A stretch of DNA of 64,000 nt from Aspidapion aeneum. Taxonomy: Eukaryota > Arthropoda > Insecta > Coleoptera > Brentidae. Positions within the stretch are counted from its first letter, which is position 1. Each line of letters begins with the position of its first letter. Below are positions 1-10,831 of this stretch, piece after piece. The position numbers and the translations under genes are program-made. Location: NCBI GenBank assembly GCA_963576565.1, contig OY755046.1, positions 56,523,471-56,587,470 on the forward strand, in the 5' to 3' direction. The notes beneath the pieces are model-generated. The model saw only the letters and a list, made by a program, of their open reading frames with translations, ran no database searches and had not been told where the DNA came from.

Positions 1-190
1 TTGGACCATCCTCCATACAGTCCCGACCTAAAACTCAACGATTTCTATACTTTTTCGAAAATCAAGAATGGACGCGGTCAAAGATTTTGGTCGTCAGAGG
101 AAGCAGTCGACGCCTTCCAGACGCTTTGACAACTGGTTTGAGCGTATGCTGCTTCGAGAAACAATAAAGTCTTTAAAAGTTATCTACTGT
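1..190 (+). pseudogene. mariner-family transposase, C-terminal remnant
   Basis: Frame reading gives HPPYSPDL, DFYTF and KIKNGRGQRF followed by SSEEAVDAF. This is the region of mariner transposases around the last catalytic aspartate. The usual PCD is replaced by LND here. The frame is then broken. The stretch at 150-190 recurs in inverse orientation at 48897-48975, and a similar protein segment is found in the mariner copy at 28.6 kb, so all belong to one family. The element is cut by the window edge. It is a dead remnant and no inverted terminal repeat was identified. Confidence 0.75.
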
Positions 191-1137
191 TTTATTCCAG
201 CTGTATAGGCAAAACTTTACAGACAACCCTCATATAAAGCCTGATAAATATTTTTCCATAATGCCCAGTCCATCTAATCTGGAAATAGCGTTTCAAAAGT
301 AGAGTTGGATTGCCCACACTACACGCCAGATAGGACAAACAACTCCGTAAAACAAGCTCTACAATAAAATCTACCAGTAACAAAAGCCCAGAAATTTCTA
401 TTTAGAGAGAGAGTTGGAGAAAAGCTAACAAAGTACGTAACTGTAAAATGGCAAGAGACCTAACAGGGAATCAGGGATCAGGTGTTGGGATCGTTAACAT
501 TAGAAGATGAGAGCTGTGATCTGGAAATGCAAAAATAACGCCTAATTTCTAAAAACTTTCACAAAGAATTCGTTGACAGCTTACAGGACAAGCTTCAGCA
601 AGTCAACCTGCAAGTAAACTCTCAGAAATTTTCATGTTTGTGTTTGTTGCAAGCGACTTATTGCGAAAGTAGTTTACTGAAATTTTCTTGCAAGTGGACG
701 TGAGGCGTAGCTTTATAGACAAATATAGTACTGTCTTTAAGTTAGGTAATGTGGCAGACTAATAAATGGCAACGTTAACTGATGTCTCGTGGACTTTACG
801 GTCTTATTGTGATACCACATTTAAAATTAAGAAGTAGAAATTTTATGTACTACTTTTCGAAAAGATTTTTTGTGTCCATTTATCCAATTATCACAACATC
901 AGTCAAAAGCTCTCAAGAAAAATTACCGAAATTTTAATCATTGTTTTCCTTTAATTTATTTGAATTATTTCTTAATCCACCAATTACTTCCGCTAATTAT
1001 ACTGATTATTACTGACAAACTCGACTTGTCGCGTTACTTGGCAACGTCGGGAAACAATCGGAGACGTCAGGACGCGACGAACAAATCAACCCGAAAGCGT
1101 CGTCAAAAGAATATGCCAAGTCAAGCCGTTGAAACTC
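191..1137. other. Unassigned AT-rich sequence
   Basis: No recognisable gene or repeat. A 126-codon open frame at 870-1250 has no recognisable domain and runs into the tandem duplication that starts at 1138, so it is not supported as a gene. Confidence 0.4.
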
Positions 1138-1430
1138 GATACCAGACTGACTGGCTGGATGGAGTTCGCTATAAAATGGAGAACAGGCGTTTCCATATAC
1201 TTGGACAGTTTATTCATGATATGTTTCATGGAACAATGTCAAACAAGTAGCAGTAGAAAAAAGTAAGATACATAGATTACCTAGACACCAGACTGACTCA
1301 TGGAATGGAGTTTGCAATAAAAAAGGAGAGCAGTCATTTCCATACATATATTTGGACAGTATATTTACGATATGTTTCATTGAACAGTGTCAAGCGAGTA
1401 GCAAGAAAAAAGTAGATACTTAGATTACTT
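1138..1430. repeat. Two-copy tandem duplication, ~146-bp unit
   Basis: The segment starting 'accagactgact' at about 1140 recurs at about 1286 with the same order of blocks: tggatggagtt, catttccatata, tggacagt, gatatgtttcat, agcaagaaaaaagta. Copies are diverged by substitutions and short indels. No function is evident. Confidence 0.75.
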
Positions 1431-2637
1431 AGAAACAAAATTTCGAACTTGTATTATGTTTATTTATTATTTAAACATGACGTTTTAGTCAGTAAGTATC
1501 TCTTTAATAAATGAGTCACTAAAAATAAATTAGAAACTGATTATCCACTTCACGAGAAAACAAGACTATCGGAGGAGAAGATAATGCATCTGTTGGAGCT
1601 CTATCTCCGTATTTCTTATTTTCAAGTGAAATAAAAGCACGAAATGATGGTCTTCCAATGAATCCGTTTCTTTGGCCAGTGGTAGCAAACAAACCTTTAC
1701 ATGGAGTGGTTCGAGGAATAAATACTTAACACAGCTAGAGTCAAGTCTAAACTATGGTTACGATACATGGATTACGTATTCCTTATATGGCTGGGAAATG
1801 ATAAAGAACTACATAATTTTCTACACCGTTATTTTAACGCTATTCGACAGTGACTTTAAGATTTTTTTCGACACGATTTTATTAATTCCCTCCTCCCTCT
1901 CTCCTCCCCCACCTTCACTCAATGGAAGGTAACACTGTTCGCGTCCGTAGAAAATCTACACGTACTTTTTGGGTAAAGCTAAATAAATTGTAAATGCATA
2001 GTGCTTTTTACAAGACTCAATAAGAATTAAACCTAACGGTTGAAAAAAAAACTACAAAGTAACTACAGCAAATTAGAGGACATTTGCCATGGGTAATCAA
2101 AGGAATTTCAACAAAATCGCCTGAAATTTAGATAATTTGTAAGCCTTAAAGCCTATATAATGTGACAAAATGGCGTCTGAAGACCGCCATGTTGATTCCT
2201 GTTTAAAAAAATATAGCCTATAGCACCTTCGCGATCAGTAGCAATTCAACGACACATTTTTTGTCAAAATCGGTTTAGCCGTTTGGCCTCTAGCGTGACA
2301 CAAACATACATATTTGCTTACATACATTCAACAATCAAAAAACAATACCCTTCCTTTCGCCGTGCTGCAGTTGGGTAAAAAGAATCGGTCTTACCATTTT
2401 TCGATGTTCTTGTCAAACGAATATGGACCGAAACAAACTACCGTATATATGAAACCAACACAGGGAATAGTATCTAAATTTTAGGTCTAATCATTTTGTT
2501 GCTACGAATAAAAAAGTCAGAAGTTTATAATTATTTGTACTAATAATAAGAAATTAAGGACTAACAACAGAATGGTTATTCTGAATTAATATTGATAAAC
2601 TCAACGATTTCAACAATTAAAAACAAACCAGACGAAG
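1431..2637. other. Unassigned sequence with one repeat-like 3' motif
   Basis: Mostly AT-rich without coding signal. At about 2265-2330 there is the motif TCAAAATCGGTTTAGCCGTT followed by gcgtgacacaaacatac. Such a motif is common at the ends of insect dispersed repeats, and a related one precedes the (ACAG)n tracts at 36-42 kb. Confidence 0.4.
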
Positions 2638-2970
2638 CAAAATCTTCTTAGAATTCCATATGTTCAAAGGATTTTAGGAAACATAAGACAAATATTTAAA
2701 CACTATATTTTACCAAATTTCTGGTGAATATGGTAAATCATATGTAGGAGAAACGAAACACAGAGTAAAAACATCAAAAAAGTACCTAATTAGGAGATAC
2801 TGAAAAATCGGGCTTAGCGCATCATGGTTTGGCAAATGATCACAGGGTCTGAAGATGGTCTATGGCTAAAGTTTTACATAAGGAGACGCATATTCGAAAA
2901 TGAAAGTTGAAAGCTGCATTTATAATTTATTTATAACCTACCAAACATATTGAAACCACTCCAAGTTAAA
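2638..2970 (+). pseudogene. Penelope-like retroelement, GIY-YIG endonuclease remnant
   Basis: Three frames together give a recognisable PLE C-terminal region. The first block is RIPYVQRILGNIRQIFK, in the linker after the reverse transcriptase. Next comes GKSYVGETKHRVKT, the GIY-YIG start where SYVGET matches the family's YIGET. After a frame change comes HHGLANDHRV, then WSMAKVLHKETHIRK and KLKAAFI, matching the family's HxxxxNH...E...R..EA region. Premature stops and at least two frame shifts make it non-functional. The family cuts target DNA for reverse transcription. It matters here because PLEs are known carriers of hammerhead ribozymes, which occur at 8.3-8.5 kb. Confidence 0.7.
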
Positions 2971-3745
2971 AAAAAACATCCTAGGATTGACTGCTTACAC
3001 CAACTACTACTAAGACTGTAGTCTGGATTGTTGAGGTTACACTTGGAAACGCTTAGAGATATTTATTTACTAACCGAAACTTTAGTTAGTGAATTAGTTA
3101 GAGACAAATTTAAATAAAAACAGATTTACAAATAAAAAACTGATATGGATGGACATTAAGAAAATTTTTAAAAGAGAAAATTCTTGACTTTGGCTTTGTG
3201 TTACACTCAATTTGCTTTTTGTTTTTGGTTCCAAGAGAACAACGAAGCTTTTCTCTAAACTGGAGAAAAGCGGATATTGTCAATTTCTCGCGAATTAATT
3301 ATTATCGGCTTTCTATTGATCAGCTGTGCCTGACTAATTTATATTTACGATAAGACAGGAACGAATGATAGTCATTCCTAATTAATTTAGGAGGGGTAAA
3401 AAATATAACAAATCTACAGTTTTTTCTTCTTTTATCAAATTAAATTGGTTTTTTTCTTTAAAACTCAAGGGACAGGTTTACGTAAATTACTACGCAAAAA
3501 AAGAAAGCTTAACGTTGCTGGCCTCAGACTAGCTGCCTAAGCTTCGACTTTGCTTCCTTTGTGTTCATGCTCCAATATGGATAAGACTTCACCCGTGCAG
3601 AAAAATTAGGAAGATAGAGTCTATGTATTTTTATAATATAGGCCAATAGTTCGGTCGCAAAAATATTCAGTGAAATTAAAACACGTACGTCTTTTAATAT
3701 AAAATACCAATGTTTTATTTAGAGAAGAACCAACCATCAATACCC
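2971..3745. other. Unassigned AT-rich sequence
   Basis: No gene or repeat recognised between the Penelope remnant and the pentanucleotide array. Confidence 0.4.
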
Positions 3746-6700
3746 AAAGTAGAGTGAAGTAGAGTAGAGTAAAGTAGAGTAGAGTAGAGTAGAGTAGAGT
3801 AGAGTAGAGTAGAGTAGAGTAGAGTAGAGTAGAGTAGAGTAGAGTAGAGTAGAGTAGAGTAGAGTAGAGTAGAGTAGAGTAGAGTAGAGTAGAGTAGAGT
3901 AGAGTAGAGTAGAGTAGAGTAGAGTAGAGTAGAGTAGAGTAGAGTAGAGTAGAGTAGAGTAGAGTAAAGTAGAGTAGAGTAGAGTAGAGTAGAGTAGAGT
4001 AGAGTAGAGTACAGTAGAGTAGAGTAGAGTAGAGTAGAGTAGAGTAGAGTAGAGTAGAGTAGAGTAGAGTAGAGTAGAGTAGAGTAGAGTAGAGTAGGGT
4101 AGAGTAGAGTAGAATAGAGTAGAGCAGAGCAGAGCAGAGCAGAGTACAGTAGAGTAGAGCAGAATAGAATAGAGTGGAGTAGAGTAGAGTAGAGTAGAGT
4201 AGAGTAGAGTAGAGTAGAGTAGAGTAGAGTAGAGTAGAGTAGAGTAGAGTAGAGTAGAGTAGAGTAGAGTAGAGTAGAGTAGAGTAGAGTAGAGTAGAGT
4301 AGAGTGGAGTGGAGTGGAGTGGAGTGGAGTGGAGTGGAGTGGAGTGGAGTGGAGTGGAGTGGAGTGGAGTGGAGTGGAGTGGAGTGGAGTGGAGTGGAGT
4401 GGAGTGGAGTGGAGTGGAGTGGAGTGGAGTGGAGTGGAGTGGAGTGGAGTGGAGTGGAGTGGAGTGGAGTGGAGTGGAGTGGAGTGGAGTGGAGTGGAGT
4501 GGAGTGGAGTGGAGTGGAGTGGAGTGGAGTGGAGTGGAGTGGAGTGGAGTGGAGTGGAGTGGAGTGGAGTGGAGTGGAGTGGAGTGGAGTGGAGTGGAGT
4601 GGAGTGGAGTGGAGTGGAGTGGAGTGGAGTGGAGTGGAGTGGAGTGGAGTGGAGTGGAGTGGAGTGGAGTGGAGTGGAGTGGAGTGGAGTGGAGTGAGTG
4701 GAGTGGAGTGGAGTGGAGTGGAGTGGAGTGGAGTGGAGTGGAGTGGAGTGGAGTGGAGTGGAGTGGAGTGGAGTGGAGTGGAGTGGAGTGGAGTGGAGTG
4801 GAGTGGAGTGGAGTGGAGTGGAGTGGAGTGGAGTGGAGTGGAGTGGAGTGGAGTGAGTGGAGTGGAGTGGAGTGGAGTGGAGTGGAGTGGAGTGGAGTGG
4901 AGTGGAGTGGAGTGGAGTGGAGTGGAGTGGAGTGGAGTGGAGTGGAGTGGAGTGGAGTGGAGTGGAGTGGAGTGGAGTGGAGTGGAGTGGAGTGGAGTGG
5001 AGTGGAGTGGAGTGGAGTGGAGTGGAGTGGAGTGGAGTGGAGTGGAGTGGAGTGGAGTGGAGTGGAGTGGAGTGGAGTGGAGTGGAGTGGAGTGGAGTGG
5101 AGTGGAGTGGAGTGGAGTGGAGTGGAGTGGAGTGGAGTGGAGTGGAGTGGAGTGGAGTGGAGTGGAGTGGAGTGGAGTGGAGTGGAGTGGAGTGGAGTGG
5201 AGTGGAGTGGAGTGGAGTGGAGTGGAGTGGAGTGGAGTGGAGTGGAGTGGAGTGGAGTGGAGTGGAGTGGAGTGGAGTGGAGTGGAGTGGAGTGGAGTGG
5301 AGTGGAGTGGAGTGGAGTGGAGTGGAGTGGAGTGGAGTGGAGTGGAGTGGAGTGGAGTGGAGTGGAGTGGAGTGGAGTGGAGTGGAGTGGAGTGGAGTGG
5401 AGTGGAGTGGAGTGGAGTGGAGTGGAGTGGAGTGGAGTGGAGTGGAGTGGAGTGGAGTGGAGTGGAGTGGAGTGGAGTGGAGTGGAGTGGAGTGGAGTGG
5501 AGTGGAGTGGAGTGGAGTGGAGTGGAGTGGAGTGGAGTGGAGTGGAGTGGAGTGGAGTGGAGTGGAGTGGAGTGGAGTGGAGTGGAGTGGAGTGGAGTGG
5601 AGTGGAGTGGAGTGGAGTGGAGTGGAGTGGAGTGGAGTGGAGTGGAGTGGAGTGGAGTGGAGTGGAGTGGAGTGGAGTGGAGTGGAGTGGAGTGGAGTGG
5701 AGTGGAGTGGAGTGGAGTGGAGTGGAGTGGAGTGGAGTGGAGTGGAGTGGAGTGGAGTGGAGTGGAGTGGAGTGGAGTGGAGTGGAGTGGAGTGGAGTGG
5801 AGTGGAGTGAGTGATGGAGTGGAGTGGAGTGGAGTGGAGTGGAGTGGAGTGGAGTGGAGTGGAGTGGAGTGGAGTGGAGTGGAGTGGAGTGGAGTGGAGT
5901 GGAGTGAGTGGAGTGGAGTGGAGTGGAGTGGAGTGGAGTGGAGTGGAGTGGAGTGGAGTGGAGTGGAGTGGAGTGGAGTGGAGTGGAGTGGAGTGGAGTG
6001 GAGTGGAGTGGAGTGGAGTGGAGTGGAGTGGAGTGGAGTGGAGTGGAGTGGAGTGGAGTGGAGTGGAGTGGAGTGGAGTGGAGTGGAGTGGAGTGGAGTG
6101 GAGTGGAGTGGAGTGGAGTGGAGTGGAGTGGAGTGGAGTGGAGTGGAGTGGAGTGGAGTGGAGTGGAGTGGAGTGGAGTGGAGTGGAGTGGAGTGGAGTG
6201 GAGTGGAGTGGAGTGGAGTGGAGTGGAGTGGAGTGGAGTGGAGTGGAGTGGAGTGGAGTGGAGTGGAGTGGAGTGGAGTGGAGTGGAGTGGAGTGGAGTG
6301 GAGTGGAGTGGAGTGGAGTGGAGTGGAGTGGAGTGGAGTGGAGTGGAGTGGAGTGGAGTGGAGTGGAGTGGAGTGGAGTGGAGTGGAGTGGAGTGGAGTG
6401 GAGTGGAGTGGAGTGGAGTGGAGTGGAGTGGAGTGGAGTGGAGTGGAGTGGAGTGGAGTGGAGTGGAGTGGAGTGGAGTGGAGTGGAGTGGAGTGGAGTG
6501 GAGTGGAGTGGAGTGGAGTGGAGTGGAGTGGAGTGGAGTGGAGTGGAGTGGAGTGGAGTGGAGTGGAGTGGAGTGGAGTGGAGTGGAGTGGAGTGGAGTG
6601 GAGTGGAGTGGAGTGGAGTGGAGTGGAGTGGAGTGGAGTGGAGTGGAGTGGAGTGGAGTGGAGTGGAGTGGAGTGGAGTGGAGTGGAGTGGAGTGGAGTG

Positions 6701-7066
6701 GAGTGGAGTGGAGTGGAGTGGAGTGGAGTGGAGTGGAGTGGAGTGGAGTGGAGTGGAGTGGAGTGGAGTGGAGTGGAGTGGAGTGGAGTGGAGTGGAGTG
6801 GAGTGGAGTGGAGTGGAGTGGAGTGGAGTGGAGTGGAGTGGAGTGGAGTGGAGTGGAGTGGAGTGGAGTGGAGTGGAGTGGAGTGGAGTGGAGTGGAGTA
6901 GAGTAGAGTAGAGTAGAGTAGAGTAGAGTAGAGTAGAGTAGAGTAGAGTAGAGTAGAGTAGAGTAGAGTAGAGTAGAGTAGGGTAGAGTAGAGTAGGGTA
7001 CAGTAGATTAGAGTAGAGTAGCGTAGAGTAGAGTAAAACGAAGATAAGTAGAGCAGAGTAAAGCAA
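3746..7066. repeat. Pentanucleotide array: (AGAGT)n arms around a (GGAGT)n core
   Basis: About 3.3 kb of 5-bp tandem repeat. Left arm 3746-4302 is AGAGT with scattered variants (aaagt, cagag, gggta). The core 4303-6898 is almost pure GGAGT. The right arm 6899-7066 returns to AGAGT with variants. The core is broken only by single-base losses near 4694, 4854, 5808 and 5903; the third also gains 'gat'. Very long open frames exist on both strands (HSTPL and EWSGV repeats), but they are a consequence of a stop-free 5-bp repeat and are not genes. Confidence 0.97.
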
Positions 7067-7736
7067 ATGCTTAATTATCGTAAGAAGGCCTTAACTTAAA
7101 ATATCTAAATGACAGGGCTGCCTGCATTACGTATATTTAACTTTTTTTACGGACACGTGAAGGCACTTTAATATTACAATTTAGAGAGTGGGAACACTTC
7201 AGTAGCTTTATATTTAGACTCGGAGAGATAGAGAATCGGTCCGGTGTAAATAAATGATGACGTCAGAGTTAAAATAGAGTTGCACAAAGGTCAAACAAAT
7301 TTGGATTACGTCAAGTTATTTTAAATTGAAAAGAAAGCATTGTTTATAAAAAAATATACATGTTTAAATAATAATATTAAATTATTAGATTCAAATAATT
7401 TTAAATAAATGAATTCATGACGGATCTGATACCTTGTAGTAGTTCCCAGCCGATTAGCACAGACTGCACCCCAAGAGAACTCCACGCTATATCAGTTTTA
7501 AAAAGAGTTTGTTGTAAATATCTCAGAAACGAAAGCTCTTACGAAGTTTTTGGACACAAATGATGAACAAAAGTGTAGTATATACACACTACTACTATAT
7601 CCCGAAAACCGCATATTGATAGAATGCTCCGTTAAAAAGTGTCAAATTTTTAAAAAATCGAACACTATTTTTCTTGAAAGTCTCAGGAAAATTAATCTAA
7701 CGGTTCCGAAGGTACCGTAGGTCGGACCTACATACA
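7067..7736. other. Unassigned AT-rich sequence
   Basis: No gene or clear repeat seen between the array and the CA microsatellite. Confidence 0.4.
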
Positions 7737-7757
7737 AACACACACACACACACACAC
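7737..7757. repeat. (CA)n microsatellite, left half
   Basis: A short CA run abutting CAGTGGCGACTTG. Its likely continuation is the (AC)n run at 9236-9260, on the far side of an inserted element. Confidence 0.9.
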
Positions 7758-8276
7758 CAGTGGCGACTTGTGACTGTCGCAATAGGTGACGCAGAACTTC
7801 CTTCCCTCTATTTTTTATACACACATAAAAAATAAAAATATGCTATATATATTATAAATACCTATTCCATAAAGAACTTACCCAAATTCAGCAAAATCAG
7901 CGAAATCAGGTAGGCTCACGATTATGCAATTGCAATTTAATTAAAATTTTACTGCTTGTATGTGAGACAAATTCATCTAACCTTTAAATTTGCTAACCTA
8001 TTTATAATGTCATCGTAAAATGGCTGTTATTCAATAGAAATTTTTGATAAATTTGTCAGCCTTTCCAATGGTACTTGGGTTGTGTGAAACCAACAGAAAC
8101 AACTACTCCGAGGGAAAATACCCCTACCGGGATTGAATTATACTGATGGTTTTATGCTTTCGTTGGGAACTTGTTAAAACTGTTTGGTTTTCACTCTCTC
8201 ATACGTTGATCACAAGGATACGAATGATCCCCGTCTGGAACACGTCCTGACAATCAGGAACAAGTGATCCATGCCA

Positions 8277-8319
8277 ATCCACGACAGGTTTCGGCCTTTT
8301 GGGCCATCATCAGGTGAAT
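8277..8319 (-). ncRNA. Hammerhead ribozyme motif, minimal stem III (left copy)
   Basis: Read on the minus strand: stem I 5' strand attcac, core CUGAUGA, a GGCC/GGCC stem II, GAAAC, a two-base loop, GUC cleavage triplet, then gtggat closing a 6-bp stem I with one G-U pair. Stem III is a single C-G pair, as reported for the small hammerheads of Penelope-like elements. One extra U sits between CUGAUGA and stem II, which departs from the textbook core. Confidence 0.65.
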
Positions 8320-8412
8320 GTAGGCGATAGCTCCGGTAGGGGTATTTTCCCTCGGAGTAGTTGTTTCTGTTGGTTTCACACAACTTATGCTCTACACGGA
8401 GCTATCGCCTAC

Positions 8413-8455
8413 ATTCACCTGATGATGGCCCAAAAGGCCGAAACCGGTCGTGGAT
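8413..8455 (+). ncRNA. Hammerhead ribozyme motif, minimal stem III (right copy)
   Basis: Mirror copy of the motif at 8277-8319 on the plus strand. Stem I is 8413-8418 with 8450-8455, CUGAUGA 8419-8425, GGCC stem II, GAAAC 8440-8444, GUC 8447-8449, and predicted cleavage after 8449. It differs from the left copy only in the stem III loop (CG instead of CU). Confidence 0.65.
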
Positions 8456-9235
8456 TGGCATGGATCACTTGTTCCTGATTGTCAGGACGTGTTCCAGACG
8501 GGGATCATTCGTATCCTTGTGATCAACGTTGGAGAGAGTGAAAACCAAACAGTTTTAATGGTACTTGAGAGTTTTTAATACGTTTAAGAGAGAAAAAGCT
8601 GCGTTCTACCGAAACACTAGTGGATGCAATGGTCACTATTAAGCACAACAGCTTATAAGCTTCCTTGAAGATGCTTCTAATCTCAAATAATGTTTCCATT
8701 TATTTGTGGGATTCCCTATTGTGATATTGATCGTCGCTATAGATTGAAAACGGGTTGTAATTTGTAGTAAAATGGTATACACAGGGAACATTGCACAAAA
8801 TAATTTAAATAAATAAAAACCAAATCAGAATCGAAATACGCTGGTAACCGCACATTATTTCAATAATGTACGCAGGTTCATAAACTGATTCTTTGCCCTG
8901 CCAACATAGGTGACGTTGTTATGACAACCAATGTACGCCTTTACCCGGCAGCATATCGAGTAGACACAGGCAAATTAAAAACAAAAATCGGTGCAACAAT
9001 CTGTCTGTACGCTGGACCTGCCCTGCATACTGTGTACTGTAGAATTTCATAGCGATATGTTTTATTGCCTGCTAATTGCAAAATATAGAAAGAGAGGACA
9101 CGGGGGCACCCGCTCGTTCGGTTTTTTGACGCGGCGCGGCTCTGATTTTCAATTTTTTGTCCTGTTAAAGATTCTAGATTAATATATTTAGTCTAGAAAA
9201 AGAGGTCACCTGCTTTATTGGGTGTGCCGTCACTG

Positions 9236-9260
9236 ACACACACACACACACACACACACA
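9236..9260. repeat. (AC)n microsatellite, right half
   Basis: Continuation of the CA run at 7737-7757 after the inserted element. Confidence 0.9.
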
Positions 9261-9914
9261 GACGTCACCATTGCTAAGATAGGTCCAAATACATGCACAT
9301 AACCCATTTCTCGGCGTTATCTAAATATTTTTTTATCTAAAACAATACCTTCTCTAGCCAATGCTGCGTGGGCTTGGAAGGTAAAAATAAACGAAATGCA
9401 GTCAAAAGCGTTCTATTTTAAAATTTCCACACTCTACTCTTTAATAAATTGCCATTATCTTTTTACTTTCCAAAACTCCCTGAGGGATGAGTAAAAAAGT
9501 AAAGATGGCAAAAAACTTGTCCTGAAAGCAGTGTAAAAGCGACTCAAACTCCGGTGTTTTTTTACCAAACAAAAAGAGACCTTTTTGCCTATTTACATAT
9601 ATACAACGTTAGGAGCAAAATGAAGAAATCTAAGCAAGATTAAGCGTTAAAACCTTTAACCATTGGCGGTTCTATATAGGGGGGGGGGAGGGTTAAAGGA
9701 ACTAACAACCCCCCAGAGCCCGAAAAAATTGTTGCTGTATCAGAAAAGCACAGGAAGAAATCGTTTGTAGACAAAAGTGCACATGGAAAAAAGCGAACGG
9801 AGGAAAAACTTTACTTAAACAATAATAACTCCTGCAAATAACACAAAAAAAAGTAGTCTCTACATCTCGATGCACTGACTCCAAATACGGGGTTTGTTTT
9901 GCCCGTACACTTAA

Positions 9915-10827
9915 GCCCGCTTGACATGGAGCAATTTGACTTGCATTGCATTGCAATTTGCAAGAAACTCTGTTTTGGGCATGCGCATTTTCAACCCAGC
10001 TGATAAAGTGCAAGGCTTGCAAATTTATAGGTCTGGGGCGATTTCTATTGCTGAAAGTAAGGTCACTCTGATTTTCAATTTTTTGGTTATAATTTTTGAC
10101 ATGTTTTCCTCGGTTTCGCATTGGCGGCTCGTTGTTATTTTAAAAATCTGGTTTTAACACAGTCTAAAGATCTATTTAATAATGATACAGTTTCAAGATA
10201 GTTTGCAGCATAACTTTTTAATTCTAATTACATAAATAAATATAGTTTAGGTACCTTCATACTCTGTAAAACAACATCTTCAAAATGAAACCGAACCGCC
10301 AATGCGAAACCGAGGAAAACATGTCAAAAATAATAACCAAAAAATAGAAAGCCTGACATTAACTTCGCTGCCTATAAAGCTTGCCTTTACGATGAGTGAC
10401 CTTAGCTGAAAGACCTGCAATGGTAGGGAATTTTGGTGACAAATCTAGTTACTTTTGTTTTCCTACATATTTGACCCATCGTCTTTGCGCTCTTTCTTTT
10501 CCATCATCCCAGAGCAAACAAGCTACAGCAAATAATAAATAGATGGATGCGCTGATCACTTTTTTTAACAGACAAAGGAAAACTGTAAAAGCAAAACAAG
10601 ATATTTGAGGTTAGAAACTTTAAGCGTATTCCATTGAAGAAGTTTGTACAGACAAACAGAATGATCTCAAACTAATATGCTGTTTGTTTACATTTTCCAG
10701 CTGAAATTTTCCTATTTTAACTGTAATTGCGAAATTAAAATAGACTTGCACCATGTCAATGGACCTGCAAGTATCATTGCTTGCAATCTTTTGACCTTGC
10801 AAGTTATTGCTCCATGTCAAGCGACCT
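9915..10827. mobile_element. Non-autonomous element with TTAA-flanked inverted ends
   Basis: The left end CGCTTGACATGGAGCAAT (from about 9919) is matched in reverse by ATTGCTCCATGTCAAGCG ending near 10823. TTAA lies outside each end (9911-9914 and 10828-10831), as for piggyBac-type insertions, but the outermost 5-7 bp of the two ends differ. A second inverted repeat lies inside (10070-10131 with 10291-10349), sharing CGGTTTCGCATTGGCGG. No transposase is visible. Confidence 0.5.
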
Positions 10828-10831
10828 TTAA

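Larger units (their letters stand above)
8078..8556. mobile_element. Penelope-type terminal-repeat insertion, inverted, with 11-bp target duplication
   Basis: The 11-bp direct repeat AATGGTACTTG lies at 8067-8077 and 8557-8567. Between them are two nested inverted repeats. 8174-8334 pairs with 8398-8558 (about 160-bp arms, few mismatches). 8079-8130 pairs with 8333-8384 (about 52-bp arms). Each large arm carries one hammerhead-ribozyme motif, in opposite orientations. There is no coding capacity. Short target duplications, opposed terminal units and hammerhead motifs match what is described for Penelope-like retroelements; the family assignment is an inference. Confidence 0.7.
7758..9235. mobile_element. 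Non-autonomous hAT-like element inserted in a CA microsatellite
   Basis: The left end reads CAGTGGCGACTTGTG and the right end, reversed, CAGTGACGGCACACC, an imperfect terminal inverted repeat of the CAGTGGCG type found in hAT MITEs. The 8 bp on each side are ACACACAC (7750-7757 and 9236-9243), fitting an 8-bp target duplication, though a CA run makes this uninformative alone. The interior has no transposase. It contains the retroelement insertion at 8078-8556. Confidence 0.5.

Noticed and set aside
870..1250. 126-codon open frame
   Set aside because: No domain, AT-driven composition, and its end lies in a tandem duplication whose second copy is out of frame.
3737..7066. Very long open frames on both strands, up to 1109 codons, encoding HSTPL/YSTLL or EWSGV repeats
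   Set aside because: A 5-bp tandem repeat without stop codons is open in all relevant frames. No start context, no composition of a real protein, and simultaneous frames on both strands.
9702..10121. 139-codon minus-strand open frame
   Set aside because: Covers the inverted ends of a non-autonomous element; the opposite strand is open too, and no motif is recognised.
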